From assembly GCA_015231515.1 (NCBI GenBank), contig JADGBM010000007.1, forward strand, positions 25,669 to 60,944: 35,276 nt of DNA. Reading direction: 5' to 3'. Positions 25,612-33,496 of this stretch are shown here, one piece after another. Numbering within the stretch: the stretch's first letter is position 1; each line of letters starts with the position of its first letter. The DNA comes from Desulfobulbaceae bacterium. Its GTDB lineage: Bacteria; Desulfobacterota; Desulfobulbia; Desulfobulbales; VMSU01. The notes under the pieces are model-generated. The model was not told the DNA's origin and made no database searches. It saw only the letters and a list, made by a program, of their open reading frames with translations. The position numbers and the translations under genes are program-made.

Positions 25612-26097
25612 ATGGTAGTTAGAGTACCAATGTCAAAAACTGGTCACACGCGTCTGCGTGAAGAGCTGACGCAACTTGAAAGACACGATCGAATGGATGT
25701 TGTAAGGGCAATTGAAGTTGCGCGTGCCCATGGCGATCTTAAAGAAAATGCCGAGTATCATGCCGCCAAAGAGCGTCAGGGTCATATTGAAGGTCGGATC
25801 ATGGAGCTTAAAGACAAGTTGGGGCGCTCCGAAGTTATAGACTGTACCCAGGTTCCAATTGACCGGGTTGTCTTTGGTGTTGTTGTAACCTTGGTTGATC
25901 TCGATTCGGATGAGCAAATTACCTATAAGCTTCTGGGGTCGGAAGAGTCTGATGTTAATGCAGGCAGTATTTCGGTGATGTCTCCAATTGGTCAGGCAAT
26001 TATTGGTAAAGAAGAAGGGGACGAGGTAACTGTTAAAACTCCTGGTGGGCAGAGGAAATTTGAGGTTATTGAGATAACGCTCTCAGAAGTGCCTTAG
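25612..26097 (+). CDS. greA: Transcription elongation factor GreA
   Basis: 161 residues from the ATG at 25612, which is spaced five bases after GGAGGG; a GTG three bases upstream is too close. GreA rescues backtracked RNA polymerase by stimulating transcript cleavage. The N-terminal coiled coil carries the tip residues in HGDLKENAEYHAAKERQ (Asp and Glu of DLKENAEY), and the C-terminal FKBP-like domain has SPIGQAIIGKEEGDEVTVKTPGG. Full length. Confidence 0.98.
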   Translation: MVVRVPMSKTGHTRLREELTQLERHDRMDVVRAIEVARAHGDLKENAEYHAAKERQGHIEGRIMELKDKLGRSEVIDCTQVPIDRVVFGVVVTLVDLDSDEQITYKLLGSEESDVNAGSISVMSPIGQAIIGKEEGDEVTVKTPGGQRKFEVIEITLSEVP

Positions 26098-26131
26098 GAG
26101 GGTGGAGGGTTTTTGCGAGTGCGCTGCCGGG

Positions 26132-26731
26132 TCAGGGTCCGCACTCGGGCCGAGCTATAATTCCGTCTAGGAAGATACTGCTGATTGTTTCGGCTGTTTG
26201 TTCGAGGGTGTACGTATGTGAGGGAGTGAGAATCCAGAGGCGCGAAACCTCATCAAGGGCGCCAAAGAAGGCTCTCTTTACAATGCCTGGGAGTAGGTTT
26301 GGGCGAAAGACGTTGTTTTTTTGACCGAGGTGAATGATTTCCGAAATAATATTCACGTAGTCAGCAAACTGATTAACTCTGTACTCTTTGACATGCTCGC
26401 TGCTCTGCCGTAACTCCATCTGAAGAACCTCTGCGAGTTCTTTCTTGTTAATCACTAACTGTAAATGATGTGTCGCAAAGATGTGCAGCATTTCGCGTGG
26501 GTCAGTGACTTTTGCGATAGCCTCTTTAATCTCTATGATAAGTTTGCCGATCTCTTCTTCAAAAAGTGTAAGAAGAATGTCGTATTTATTGTTGAAATAC
26601 AGGTAGATGGTTCCGTCCGCAACTTTGGCCTCTTTCGCTATGTCAGATATCCTGGCGTTAAAAAATCCCTTGTGCCCAAAAACTTTAATGGCTGAGTTAA
26701 GGATTTTTTGATGCTTATCGGCCTTCTTCAT
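26132..26731 (-). CDS. TetR-family regulator, FadR/YsiA-like
   Basis: 199 residues. An N-terminal TetR helix-turn-helix (ILNSAIKVFGHKGFFNARIS, then IAKEAKVADGTIYLYFNNKYDILLTLF) is followed by a helical ligand domain of the type in acyl-CoA-sensing Bacillus FadR, with LQMELRQSSEHVKEYR and FGALDEVSRLWIL. The recognition helix region VADGTIYLYF is, as I recall it, shared with Bacillus FadR, which represses fatty-acid oxidation genes and is released by long-chain acyl-CoA. A near-consensus promoter with a palindrome at its start point precedes the gene, so it probably represses itself. Ligand is inferred, not shown. Confidence 0.88.
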   Translation of the reverse strand: MKKADKHQKILNSAIKVFGHKGFFNARISDIAKEAKVADGTIYLYFNNKYDILLTLFEEEIGKLIIEIKEAIAKVTDPREMLHIFATHHLQLVINKKELAEVLQMELRQSSEHVKEYRVNQFADYVNIISEIIHLGQKNNVFRPNLLPGIVKRAFFGALDEVSRLWILTPSHTYTLEQTAETISSIFLDGIIARPECGP

Positions 26732-26779
26732 TGCTTTGGCACCTTATTCTTTGTATTTTAAAAACCGAAGCTGAAGCTT

Positions 26780-26801
26780 AAAATGAATACCAATTCATTT
26801 T
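26780..26801. promoter_or_regulatory. Operator of the TetR regulator
   Basis: AATGAATACCAATTCATT at 26782-26799, extended by A/T pairs to 9-bp arms (26780-26788 and 26793-26801) around ACCA. The centre lies at the expected transcription start of tetR. The same 18-mer, in opposite orientation, is the core of the palindrome at 4353-4386. The ATGAAT/ATTCAT half-sites resemble those known for Bacillus FadR. Confidence 0.8.
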
Positions 26802-26804
26802 TTT

Positions 26805-26833
26805 ATGATAAATTGTGGCTAGTTAACTGTCAA
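26805..26833 (-). promoter_or_regulatory. Sigma-70 promoter of tetR
   Basis: On the minus strand, TTGACA (26833-26828) and TATCAT (26810-26805) are exactly 17 bases apart: a perfect -35 and five of six at the -10. The operator begins four bases downstream of the -10, covering the predicted start point, the usual place for a self-repressor site. Confidence 0.8.
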
Positions 26834-26950
26834 GAACTAAAATTCCTGTCTCGTACGGGTCGTCTACGTTCCTAGTTGGCGGTAATATCAGCACATTTCT
26901 AAAAGTAATCTAATCAGAAGAAAAAAATATTTATCGAAAGGGGTGCGTTT

Positions 26951-28723
26951 ATGAAAGTTTTGGTTGTTGGCTCTGGAGGGAGAGAACATGCGTTGGTTTG
27001 GAAGTTAAACAGTAGTGAAAAAGTTGATCAGGTGTTTTGTGCACCAGGTAATGCTGGGATACGCTCTATTGCTACTTGTGTTGATATCGGAGCTAACGAA
27101 ATTGCAAAGCTCTCTGCCTTTGCCGAAAGTGAAGGGGTTGACCTTACCATTGTCGGCCCTGAAGAACCGCTGACGCTTGGTATTGTTGATTATTTCCAAA
27201 AGAAGGGGCAGCGTGTTTTTGGCCCTAGTCAGAAAGCGGCGGCCTTGGAAGGCAGTAAGGTGTTTATGAAAGATCTTCTGCAAAAATATGCTATTCCTTC
27301 CGGCTTTTATGGAGTTTTTACTGATCGTGACCAAGCTGTCGCCTATATTCATGAAAAAGGTGCGCCGATAGTTGTCAAGGCCGACGGTTTGGCTGCCGGT
27401 AAAGGAGTTATTGTTGCCGCTACAATTGATGAAGCTGTCGGTGCAGTTGATCTGATACTCCTTGATAAGGTTTTTGGTGCAGCTGGAAGCAGGGTTGTTA
27501 TTGAGGAGTTCCTGCCTGGTGAGGAGGCCTCGTTTCTCGCTTTTACAGATGGGAAGACTGTTCTGCCATTGCCCACTTCGCAGGATCATAAGGCTGCGTA
27601 CGATGGCGATAAAGGCCCTAATACCGGCGGGATGGGGGCCTATTCTCCGGCCCCGGTAGTCACAGCTGAACTCCACAAGCAAGCTATGGAAAAGATTATG
27701 ATTCCAACGGTAAAGGCCCTGGCAGCAGAAGGCGCTCCCTATAAGGGGATTCTTTACGCTGGACTAATGATTAAAGACGGTGTTGCCAAGGTTTTAGAGT
27801 TTAACTGCCGGTTTGGTGATCCTGAAGCACAGCCGCTTTTGATGCGTGTTAAAACTGATATTGTCGATATCGTCGAAGCGATTATTGATGACAGACTTGA
27901 CGAGGTTCAACTTGTAATTGATCCTCGTCCAACAGTATGTGTTGTTCTTGCTTCTGGTGGTTATCCTGGCTCCTATGAAAAGGGTAAGGTTATTCATGGT
28001 CTTAATAGTGACTTCGGTGAAGATCTGGTTGTGTTTCATGCAGGTACGGCCTTGAAGGATGGTCAGGTTGTTAGCGCTGGAGGACGGGTTCTGGGCGTTA
28101 CTTCAATAGCCGATACGCTTGAAAAGGCAATTAGTCGGGCCTATGCTGCTGTCGCTAAAATCAGTTGGGACGGGTGTTTCTATCGTAAAGATATTGGTCA
28201 AAAGGCCTTGGTTCGAGCTTTCAGCTCTACCGCTCAGGTTGGCATTGTTCTGGGTAGTGATTCGGACCTGCCTGTCTTTCAGGGCTGTATTGACTTTTTA
28301 AAGAAGATGGATGTTCGATTTGAGCTGATTGTAGCTTCTGCACATCGGACACCCGAGCGCGCCGGAGCGTATGCTGAAACAGCGCGACAAAGAGGCTTAA
28401 AAATCATTATTGCCGGTGCTGGTATGGCGGCTCATCTTGCAGGCGTATTGGCGGCACACACAACAGTACCGATTATTGGTGTGCCGATTGACTCCTCCTC
28501 ATTAAAGGGACTCGACGCATTATTGGCAACTGTTCAAATGCCCCCCGGCGTACCGGTGGCGACTATGGGGATTGGCAAGTCTGGTGCAAAAAATGCCGCC
28601 ATTCTAGCCTGTCAGATTTTGTCTGTTGCAGACAGTTCTCTTGTCGATAAATTAGCTGATTTCAAGGCTGAGATGGCTCGAGAGGTTGAAGAAAAATCTA
28701 AAAGAATAGAGATATGCTGTTAG
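26951..28723 (+). CDS. purD-purE: PurD-PurE fusion: GAR synthetase / N5-CAIR mutase
   Basis: 590 residues. Residues 1 to about 421 are phosphoribosylamine-glycine ligase: MKVLVVGSGGREHALVWKL, VGPEEPLTLGIVDYF, KADGLAAGKGVIVA (ATP-grasp), NTGGMGAYSPAP, EFNCRFGDPEAQ and the closing YRKDIGQKAL. After a linker of about eight residues, from residue 430 to the end is a class I PurE: VGIVLGSDSDLPVFQ, ASAHRTPERA, IAGAGMAAHLAGVLAAHT, and ALLATVQMPPGVPVATMGIG. The two act at separate steps of purine synthesis (2 and 6). The join is clean and in one frame, so it is a real fusion. Start supported by AAAGGGG. Confidence 0.96.
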   Translation: MKVLVVGSGGREHALVWKLNSSEKVDQVFCAPGNAGIRSIATCVDIGANEIAKLSAFAESEGVDLTIVGPEEPLTLGIVDYFQKKGQRVFGPSQKAAALEGSKVFMKDLLQKYAIPSGFYGVFTDRDQAVAYIHEKGAPIVVKADGLAAGKGVIVAATIDEAVGAVDLILLDKVFGAAGSRVVIEEFLPGEEASFLAFTDGKTVLPLPTSQDHKAAYDGDKGPNTGGMGAYSPAPVVTAELHKQAMEKIMIPTVKALAAEGAPYKGILYAGLMIKDGVAKVLEFNCRFGDPEAQPLLMRVKTDIVDIVEAIIDDRLDEVQLVIDPRPTVCVVLASGGYPGSYEKGKVIHGLNSDFGEDLVVFHAGTALKDGQVVSAGGRVLGVTSIADTLEKAISRAYAAVAKISWDGCFYRKDIGQKALVRAFSSTAQVGIVLGSDSDLPVFQGCIDFLKKMDVRFELIVASAHRTPERAGAYAETARQRGLKIIIAGAGMAAHLAGVLAAHTTVPIIGVPIDSSSLKGLDALLATVQMPPGVPVATMGIGKSGAKNAAILACQILSVADSSLVDKLADFKAEMAREVEEKSKRIEICC

Positions 28724-28735
28724 CTCTAGTTAACC

Positions 28736-29353
28736 ATGGGTAGTGCTGTGTTGTCAGACGGCTGTTTGCCTGAAACGATTATCCGGGCAGCAGCTGTGAT
28801 ACAGGCAGGTGGTGTCGTTGCTTTTCCCACGGAGACTTATTATGGGCTTGCTGTGGATCCCTTTAATGACGAAGCCTTGCAACGCCTTTTTGAAATCAAG
28901 AAAAGACCATTTTGTAAGCCGATTCTTGTTCTTATCAACACTTACAAGCAGTTGCCCTTATTAGTTGATTCCATACCTGTGCAGTATCAAAACATTATGG
29001 AACAGTTCTGGCCTGGCCCGCTCACTCTCATTTTTCCTGCTAAAGCAGGTGTCTCGACGATTCTAACCGGCAACACCGATACCGTTGGTGTTCGTATCTC
29101 TTCCAATCCCGTAGCCCAAAGGCTGGTGGCTAGTACAGGTATACCGATCACGGCCACCAGCGCTAATTTGTCCGGTGAGAATCCGGCCTCCTCGCCCTCA
29201 GAAGTTAGGCAGCAATTTGGTGAACAGTTGGACATGATTATTGACGGGGGAATGACTCGTGGAGGCTGCGGATCTACCATTGTAGGTTTTGCGGCGAAGA
29301 GTCTACAGATAATTCGTGCCGGTGTGATTTCTGCCTCTCGCCTTGGCATATGA
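28736..29353 (+). CDS. tsaC: L-threonylcarbamoyladenylate synthase (YrdC/Sua5 domain)
   Basis: 205 residues. Makes threonylcarbamoyl-AMP from threonine, bicarbonate and ATP for the t6A37 tRNA modification. Visible: GGVVAFPTETYYGLAVDPFNDEAL, the KKRPFCKPILVLI region (KRP with the KxR substrate site), WPGPLTLIFPAK, VGVRISSNPVAQRLV and PITATSANLSGENPAS. It has the YrdC domain only, without the C-terminal domain of Sua5. It starts 12 bases after purD-purE and has no visible Shine-Dalgarno sequence, so it may depend on coupling. Confidence 0.95.
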   Translation: MGSAVLSDGCLPETIIRAAAVIQAGGVVAFPTETYYGLAVDPFNDEALQRLFEIKKRPFCKPILVLINTYKQLPLLVDSIPVQYQNIMEQFWPGPLTLIFPAKAGVSTILTGNTDTVGVRISSNPVAQRLVASTGIPITATSANLSGENPASSPSEVRQQFGEQLDMIIDGGMTRGGCGSTIVGFAAKSLQIIRAGVISASRLGI

Positions 29354-29390
29354 GATAATGGTGAGCCTGCTGTTAATAGTCAGCTGAATA

Positions 29391-29433
29391 AGTTACACTG
29401 AAAACAAGATAAGTTGCCTGTGTAACTCTTTTT
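29391..29433 (+). terminator. Possible terminator after tsaC
   Basis: AGTTACAC at 29391-29398 pairs perfectly with GTGTAACT at 29420-29427, with a 21-base loop and a T-rich tail up to 29433. The stem is short and A/T-rich, so termination would be weak. Confidence 0.45.
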
Positions 29434-29484
29434 AAGCTAACATCAAGGGGTGGCAGTTTCGTTAATAATGTATATGAGGTGTGT

Positions 29485-29811
29485 ATGGCTGATTTGCAGT
29501 GGGATCAATCATTTGCTTTTGAACAGTCCGGTGAAGATAGAGAACTGTTGCTGGAGCTGTTGGGCTTGTTGAAAAGCTCTTCATTGTCTGATCTGGAAAA
29601 AATAAAAGTAGGCCTGGCCGATGGTGATGGTGACGCGGTGGCAGATGCAGCACACAGTATCAAGGGTGCTGCGGCAAGTCTTGGAGTAGAAGGGCTTCGT
29701 GGGGTAGCTTATGATATTGAAAAGAAAGGTAGAGCTGGACTACAGGCTGATATTGAGGTCGGAATTCTGGAAGACCTTGTTGGACAACTGGATACACTCA
29801 CTGTTACCTGA
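29485..29811 (+). CDS. Stand-alone HPt phosphotransfer protein
   Basis: 108 residues from the ATG at 29485, five bases after GAGG; the frame also opens at a GTG six bases earlier. A four-helix HPt domain with the phospho-accepting histidine His57 in AAHSIKGAAASLG. Such proteins move phosphate between receiver domains of hybrid kinases and response regulators. The hybrid kinase two genes downstream has one receiver domain and is the natural partner. Confidence 0.92.
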   Translation: MADLQWDQSFAFEQSGEDRELLLELLGLLKSSSLSDLEKIKVGLADGDGDAVADAAHSIKGAAASLGVEGLRGVAYDIEKKGRAGLQADIEVGILEDLVGQLDTLTVT

Positions 29812-29849
29812 TAGCGCCACAGCCAAAACTTTGAATGAATTGAACCTCT

Positions 29850-30701
29850 ATGTACACCCCTGAAAAACTTATAGATAAGTTTAAAGACGGAAAAACCCTT
29901 CCTCATGTGGCGATTAAAGTCACGCAGATGGTCAATGATGAAAGCACGACCATGCATGATTTTGAGGAAACCATTCAACTTGATCCAATTCTGGTTTCGC
30001 GTCTACTACGGTTGGTAAATAGCCCGTATTTTGCCTTATCTAATAGAATAGAATCCATTGCCAAAGCTGTTGTCTTTGTCGGGATGAAGAGCCTGCGAAA
30101 TCTTGTGGCAGTTGAGGCTTTGCGAGATATTTTTAATGATGACGACGATGCTGTGGGCTTTTCACGAAAGCATCTGTGGATGCACTCTGCCACTGTTGCC
30201 TTATTAACTGATATGATAGGTAAACGGATTTTTGGCGATTCACGGGAGGATCTTTTTCTGGCCGGAATCATTCATGATATTGGACTCATTGTTGAAGATC
30301 AGGTCGTTGGCGGATTATTGCGTGAGGCTTGCCAGCTCTATACTGCTGGAAAAGGAACCTTGGTGGAATGTGAGCGTCAGATAATTGGGACTGATCACAG
30401 TGAGGTTGGCTACAAGCTTGCCAAGGAATGGAAAATGCCGGATGATGTCCTGACGGCGATTCGGTATCACCATGCTTTGGGAAAAGAACCGCCCGCTAAC
30501 AGTGTTACAGGGATCCTCCAGTTGTCTGAATATATGGCTGGCAAAATGAAGTATGCCGTTATGCCCGAAAAAATTGAACCCCTTGCCCCTCATCTTGTTA
30601 AGCATGTCAAGTCGATGATGTCCAACTACAAGATCATAGTCCGAGACCTTCCGCAGGAGATGGAGAAGGCCAAAGACTTATACGATCCACAGGGTTACTA
30701 A
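29850..30701 (+). CDS. HDOD domain protein
   Basis: 283 residues, a single HDOD domain. The domain is related to HD phosphohydrolases, with [16 protein letters not shown] at the start, [20 protein letters not shown] (typical of the family), and [12 protein letters not shown] with HHALG further on. HDOD proteins act in signalling, often without catalytic activity, although the IHD motif here is retained. No receiver domain is attached. It starts 38 bases after the HPt gene, has no Shine-Dalgarno sequence, and its TAA shares one base with the start of the kinase (TAATG), giving tight coupling. Confidence 0.93.
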   Translation: MYTPEKLIDKFKDGKTLPHVAIKVTQMVNDESTTMHDFEETIQLDPILVSRLLRLVNSPYFALSNRIESIAKAVVFVGMKSLRNLVAVEALRDIFNDDDDAVGFSRKHLWMHSATVALLTDMIGKRIFGDSREDLFLAGIIHDIGLIVEDQVVGGLLREACQLYTAGKGTLVECERQIIGTDHSEVGYKLAKEWKMPDDVLTAIRYHHALGKEPPANSVTGILQLSEYMAGKMKYAVMPEKIEPLAPHLVKHVKSMMSNYKIIVRDLPQEMEKAKDLYDPQGY

Positions 30702-32476
30702 TGCTTGAGTTTGATCTTGATGATGTCTTTTCAGATCTGGAAGAAAAAGGTGCCCGTGAACATGAGTTCATGGAGGTTCTCGCCCCGATAATACCATCGC
30801 TACGCTTCCAACTTCAGAAACAGTCTGGGGAGGTTTTCACACGGAACCCAGAAGATGATCATGCTGTTACTGATTTTCCGGACGATATCTTCGAAAAAGC
30901 CACAAAGGATGGAGTTGTCCAGGTTAAAGTGCACAGCGGAACTCTTTGTGCTGTAGCTGTCGAAAGACTTGACGCGGTATTGCTCTGCTGGCCCTCAAAA
31001 GAAGGGAGAATAGACTGTAGCCAAGCGCTGGCGGAGTTGGTGGCTGCGGCGGTTAAATACGCATTGCTTAAAATCGAATCGAATGATGTGCAGACCGAAA
31101 ATGAGCAGCTTTCCCGGCAAATCGGTGTTTTAAAAACGCAGCATTTAGAGTTGGTTGATAATAATCACCGGCAATATCAGCAGATTCAGGAAAAAGAACG
31201 CGATTATGCTAAAAATTTAGAAAGTGAGATTGCCGAGAGAACTTCTGAGCTGAGAAAGGTGAACGAAGAGCTTATTGAAGCCAGTCGCCTTAAAAGTGAA
31301 TTTCTGGCAAATATGAGTCATGAACTTCGAACACCAATGAATTCGATTATCGGATTTTCTGATTTGCTGACAGATACGCCTCTTGATACCGAGCAGGCTG
31401 AGTATGTTAAGACCATAAAGCAGTCTGGTGATGGTTTATTAACCTTGATCAACGATATTCTTGACTTTGCAAAAATTGAGGCTGGTAAACTCGATATCGC
31501 CGAAGAAACTTTTTGTTTGTCTGATGTTGTTGAAAACGTAATGGCCATGTTTCTAAAGTCGGCTAACGATAAAAATATCCGTATCCATTTAGATATCGAC
31601 ACAGCGGTCTGCAACTGTGTTGTTGGAGATGGGGGGCGGTTGAAGCAGGTTCTGGTGAACCTGACCGGCAATGCGATGAAATTCACTGAAAAAGGTGAAG
31701 TTGCTGTTATTGTCAATTTGCTGAAGAAGACGGAGCAGAGTTGTGTTCTTAGATTTTTGATTAGTGACACAGGTATTGGTATTTCGGCTGAAAAACAGGT
31801 GGCTATTTTTGATAAATTTACCCAGGCAGATGGCTCAATTTCTAGAAACTACGGAGGGACTGGTTTGGGCCTTGCTATCAGCTGTCAGCTTGTCGAGCTG
31901 ATGGGCGGTAACATCTTCCTCTGTAGTGAAGTAGGTAAGGGGAGTATCTTCGGTTTTACTGTCAAGCTGGGAGTGGATTTGGCTGCCCAACAGAACCGGG
32001 AAGCAGCTTCAGTAACTCATGCAGCTGACCCCTCCGACAAGGAACAGGAGGAGGAGCAGCTCACCTCTGTCTTTAAGGTGCTTCTCGTCGAAGACAATGT
32101 GGTGAACCAAAGATTAGCGACGATCTTAATTAAACGCGAGGGCTGTGATGTGGATGTTGCCGGAGACGGCCTGATTGCCCTGGAAAAATTAAAGAACGAT
32201 GCCTATGGGCTGATCTTGATGGATATCCAGATGCCGAACATGGACGGTCTGGAGGCGAGCAGGAGAATTCGCGCTCTTGAGAACTCAAAAGAGAAAGATC
32301 AATACAAAGGTCTCTCAGGTGCCGAGGGTCCTGTCGTTATCGTAGGCCTGAGCGCCCACGCTCGAAAAGAAGATGAAGAGCAGGCCCTTGAGGCCGGGAT
32401 GGACGCTTTTTTGACCAAACCAATTGTGCGCCAGAAATTAGTCGATCTCTTGGGCAGCTATAAAACCAAAAAATAA
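30701..32476 (+). CDS. Soluble hybrid histidine kinase with C-terminal receiver
   Basis: 591 residues. The first 135 or so form an uncharacterised sensor region with no membrane helix, followed by a coiled coil (about 135-198). Then come HisKA ([20 protein letters not shown], phospho-acceptor His207), HATPase ([21 protein letters not shown]-box, DTGIGIS G1, [12 protein letters not shown]2) and a receiver domain ([13 protein letters not shown], phospho-acceptor Asp508 in [10 protein letters not shown], Lys in FLTKPI). A cytoplasmic kinase feeding an HPt relay, in an operon with the HPt and HDOD genes. The output regulator is not in the window. Signal unknown. Confidence 0.95.
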   Translation: MLEFDLDDVFSDLEEKGAREHEFMEVLAPIIPSLRFQLQKQSGEVFTRNPEDDHAVTDFPDDIFEKATKDGVVQVKVHSGTLCAVAVERLDAVLLCWPSKEGRIDCSQALAELVAAAVKYALLKIESNDVQTENEQLSRQIGVLKTQHLELVDNNHRQYQQIQEKERDYAKNLESEIAERTSELRKVNEELIEASRLKSEFLANMSHELRTPMNSIIGFSDLLTDTPLDTEQAEYVKTIKQSGDGLLTLINDILDFAKIEAGKLDIAEETFCLSDVVENVMAMFLKSANDKNIRIHLDIDTAVCNCVVGDGGRLKQVLVNLTGNAMKFTEKGEVAVIVNLLKKTEQSCVLRFLISDTGIGISAEKQVAIFDKFTQADGSISRNYGGTGLGLAISCQLVELMGGNIFLCSEVGKGSIFGFTVKLGVDLAAQQNREAASVTHAADPSDKEQEEEQLTSVFKVLLVEDNVVNQRLATILIKREGCDVDVAGDGLIALEKLKNDAYGLILMDIQMPNMDGLEASRRIRALENSKEKDQYKGLSGAEGPVVIVGLSAHARKEDEEQALEAGMDAFLTKPIVRQKLVDLLGSYKTKK

Positions 32477-32520
32477 GGGTCTTCTGATTAGTATCTTGTT
32501 ATGTTAGTATGGTAGGTTTA

Positions 32521-32542
32521 AAGAACTTTTATCAAAGTTCTT
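32521..32542. repeat. Perfect 9-bp inverted repeat before the DUF362 gene
   Basis: AAGAACTTT at 32521-32529 and AAAGTTCTT at 32534-32542 around TATC. No T-run follows, so a regulator site is more likely than a terminator. A weak promoter-like TTGTTA/TAAAGA pair with 17-base spacing lies just upstream (about 32498-32524), which would place the repeat near the transcript start. Confidence 0.45.
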
Positions 32543-32574
32543 GCCGAAAAACATCAACCTAAATGAGGTTTTTT

Positions 32575-33489
32575 GTGGATCGCCGAAAATTCATAAAGGA
32601 AGTTCTTCTCTGGTCTGCAGGTCTTTCCCTCTCTGTCCCGCGTTTCATTGTGCCAGGCTCTATTCATGCTGCTGAAGGCGCAAAATCAACCTTAAGTTTT
32701 ACCGAAGGGCCTGACTATGAATCCCTGGTTTCACGGGCTCTTTCTTCCCTTGGTGGCATGAAGTCTTTTGTCAACCCAGGCGATACGGTTGTGGTAAAAC
32801 CAAATATCGGTTGGGACCGCACCCCGGAACAAGGAGCCAATACCAACCCCATAGTAGTTCGGGCTGTTGTGCAGCATGTTCTTGATGCGGGTGCTTCGAA
32901 AGTTTTGGTGTTTGACCGAACATGCAACGAGAAACGGCGCTGCTACACCAACAGTGGCATTGAAAAATCTTTAAAGAAATTAAACGATAAGAGGGTTGAG
33001 CTTGACCATATTGACCGCCGCAAATTTGTTCCGGTAGATATTGACCGCGGTAAGTCCCTTACTCGCCGGGAAATTTATCTGGAGGCCCTGAAGGCGGATT
33101 GCTATATCAATGTGCCAATCGCCAAGCATCATGGTTTAAGCAAGCTTACCCTCGGCCTGAAAAATTCCATGGGAGTTATTGGCGGTGATCGAGGTGAAAT
33201 GCACCATGATTTAGGACAAAAACTGGCTGACTTGGCAACTGTTGTCAGGCCCAAGCTGACCATTGTCGATGCCACGCGCCTTCTACTCCGAAACGGTCCG
33301 CAGGGAGGAGATATAAAGGATGTCAAAATCAGAAATGCCCTTATTGCCTCAACCGACCCAGTTGCAGCTGACGCCTATGCCACAACCCTGTTTGACATGA
33401 AACCGCAAGAAATCGAATCCACTGTCGCAGCCTATAAACTTGGTTTGGGAGAAATGGATATTGCCAAAATTAATATCCTTAAGTCCTGA
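32575..33489 (+). CDS. Tat-exported DUF362 protein
   Basis: 304 residues from the GTG at 32575. A GAGG at 32565-32568 six bases upstream supports this start; the ATG at 32563 overlaps that site and has no binding site of its own. The N-terminus MDRRKFIKEVLLWSAGLSLS is a Tat signal (twin Arg at residues 3-4). The mature part has the DUF362 pattern: VVVKPNIGWDR, VVQHVLDAGASKVLVFDRT, INVPIAKHHGLSKLTLGLKN. The function of DUF362 is unsettled; Tat export suggests a folded cofactor-bearing periplasmic protein. The polyferredoxin gene follows seven bases later, so the two probably form a redox unit. Confidence 0.88.
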   Translation: MDRRKFIKEVLLWSAGLSLSVPRFIVPGSIHAAEGAKSTLSFTEGPDYESLVSRALSSLGGMKSFVNPGDTVVVKPNIGWDRTPEQGANTNPIVVRAVVQHVLDAGASKVLVFDRTCNEKRRCYTNSGIEKSLKKLNDKRVELDHIDRRKFVPVDIDRGKSLTRREIYLEALKADCYINVPIAKHHGLSKLTLGLKNSMGVIGGDRGEMHHDLGQKLADLATVVRPKLTIVDATRLLLRNGPQGGDIKDVKIRNALIASTDPVAADAYATTLFDMKPQEIESTVAAYKLGLGEMDIAKINILKS

Positions 33490-33496
33490 TAGTCCA

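Noticed and set aside
26116-26147. 8-bp GC-rich inverted repeat CGAGTGCG/CGCACTCG between greA and tetR as a terminator
   Set aside because: No T-run follows the stem on either strand, and half of it lies in the tetR coding sequence.
27005-27682. 225-codon antisense ORF within purD-purE
   Set aside because: Opposite strand of an obvious, well-conserved gene; the translation has no recognisable motif, and no ribosome binding site is evident.
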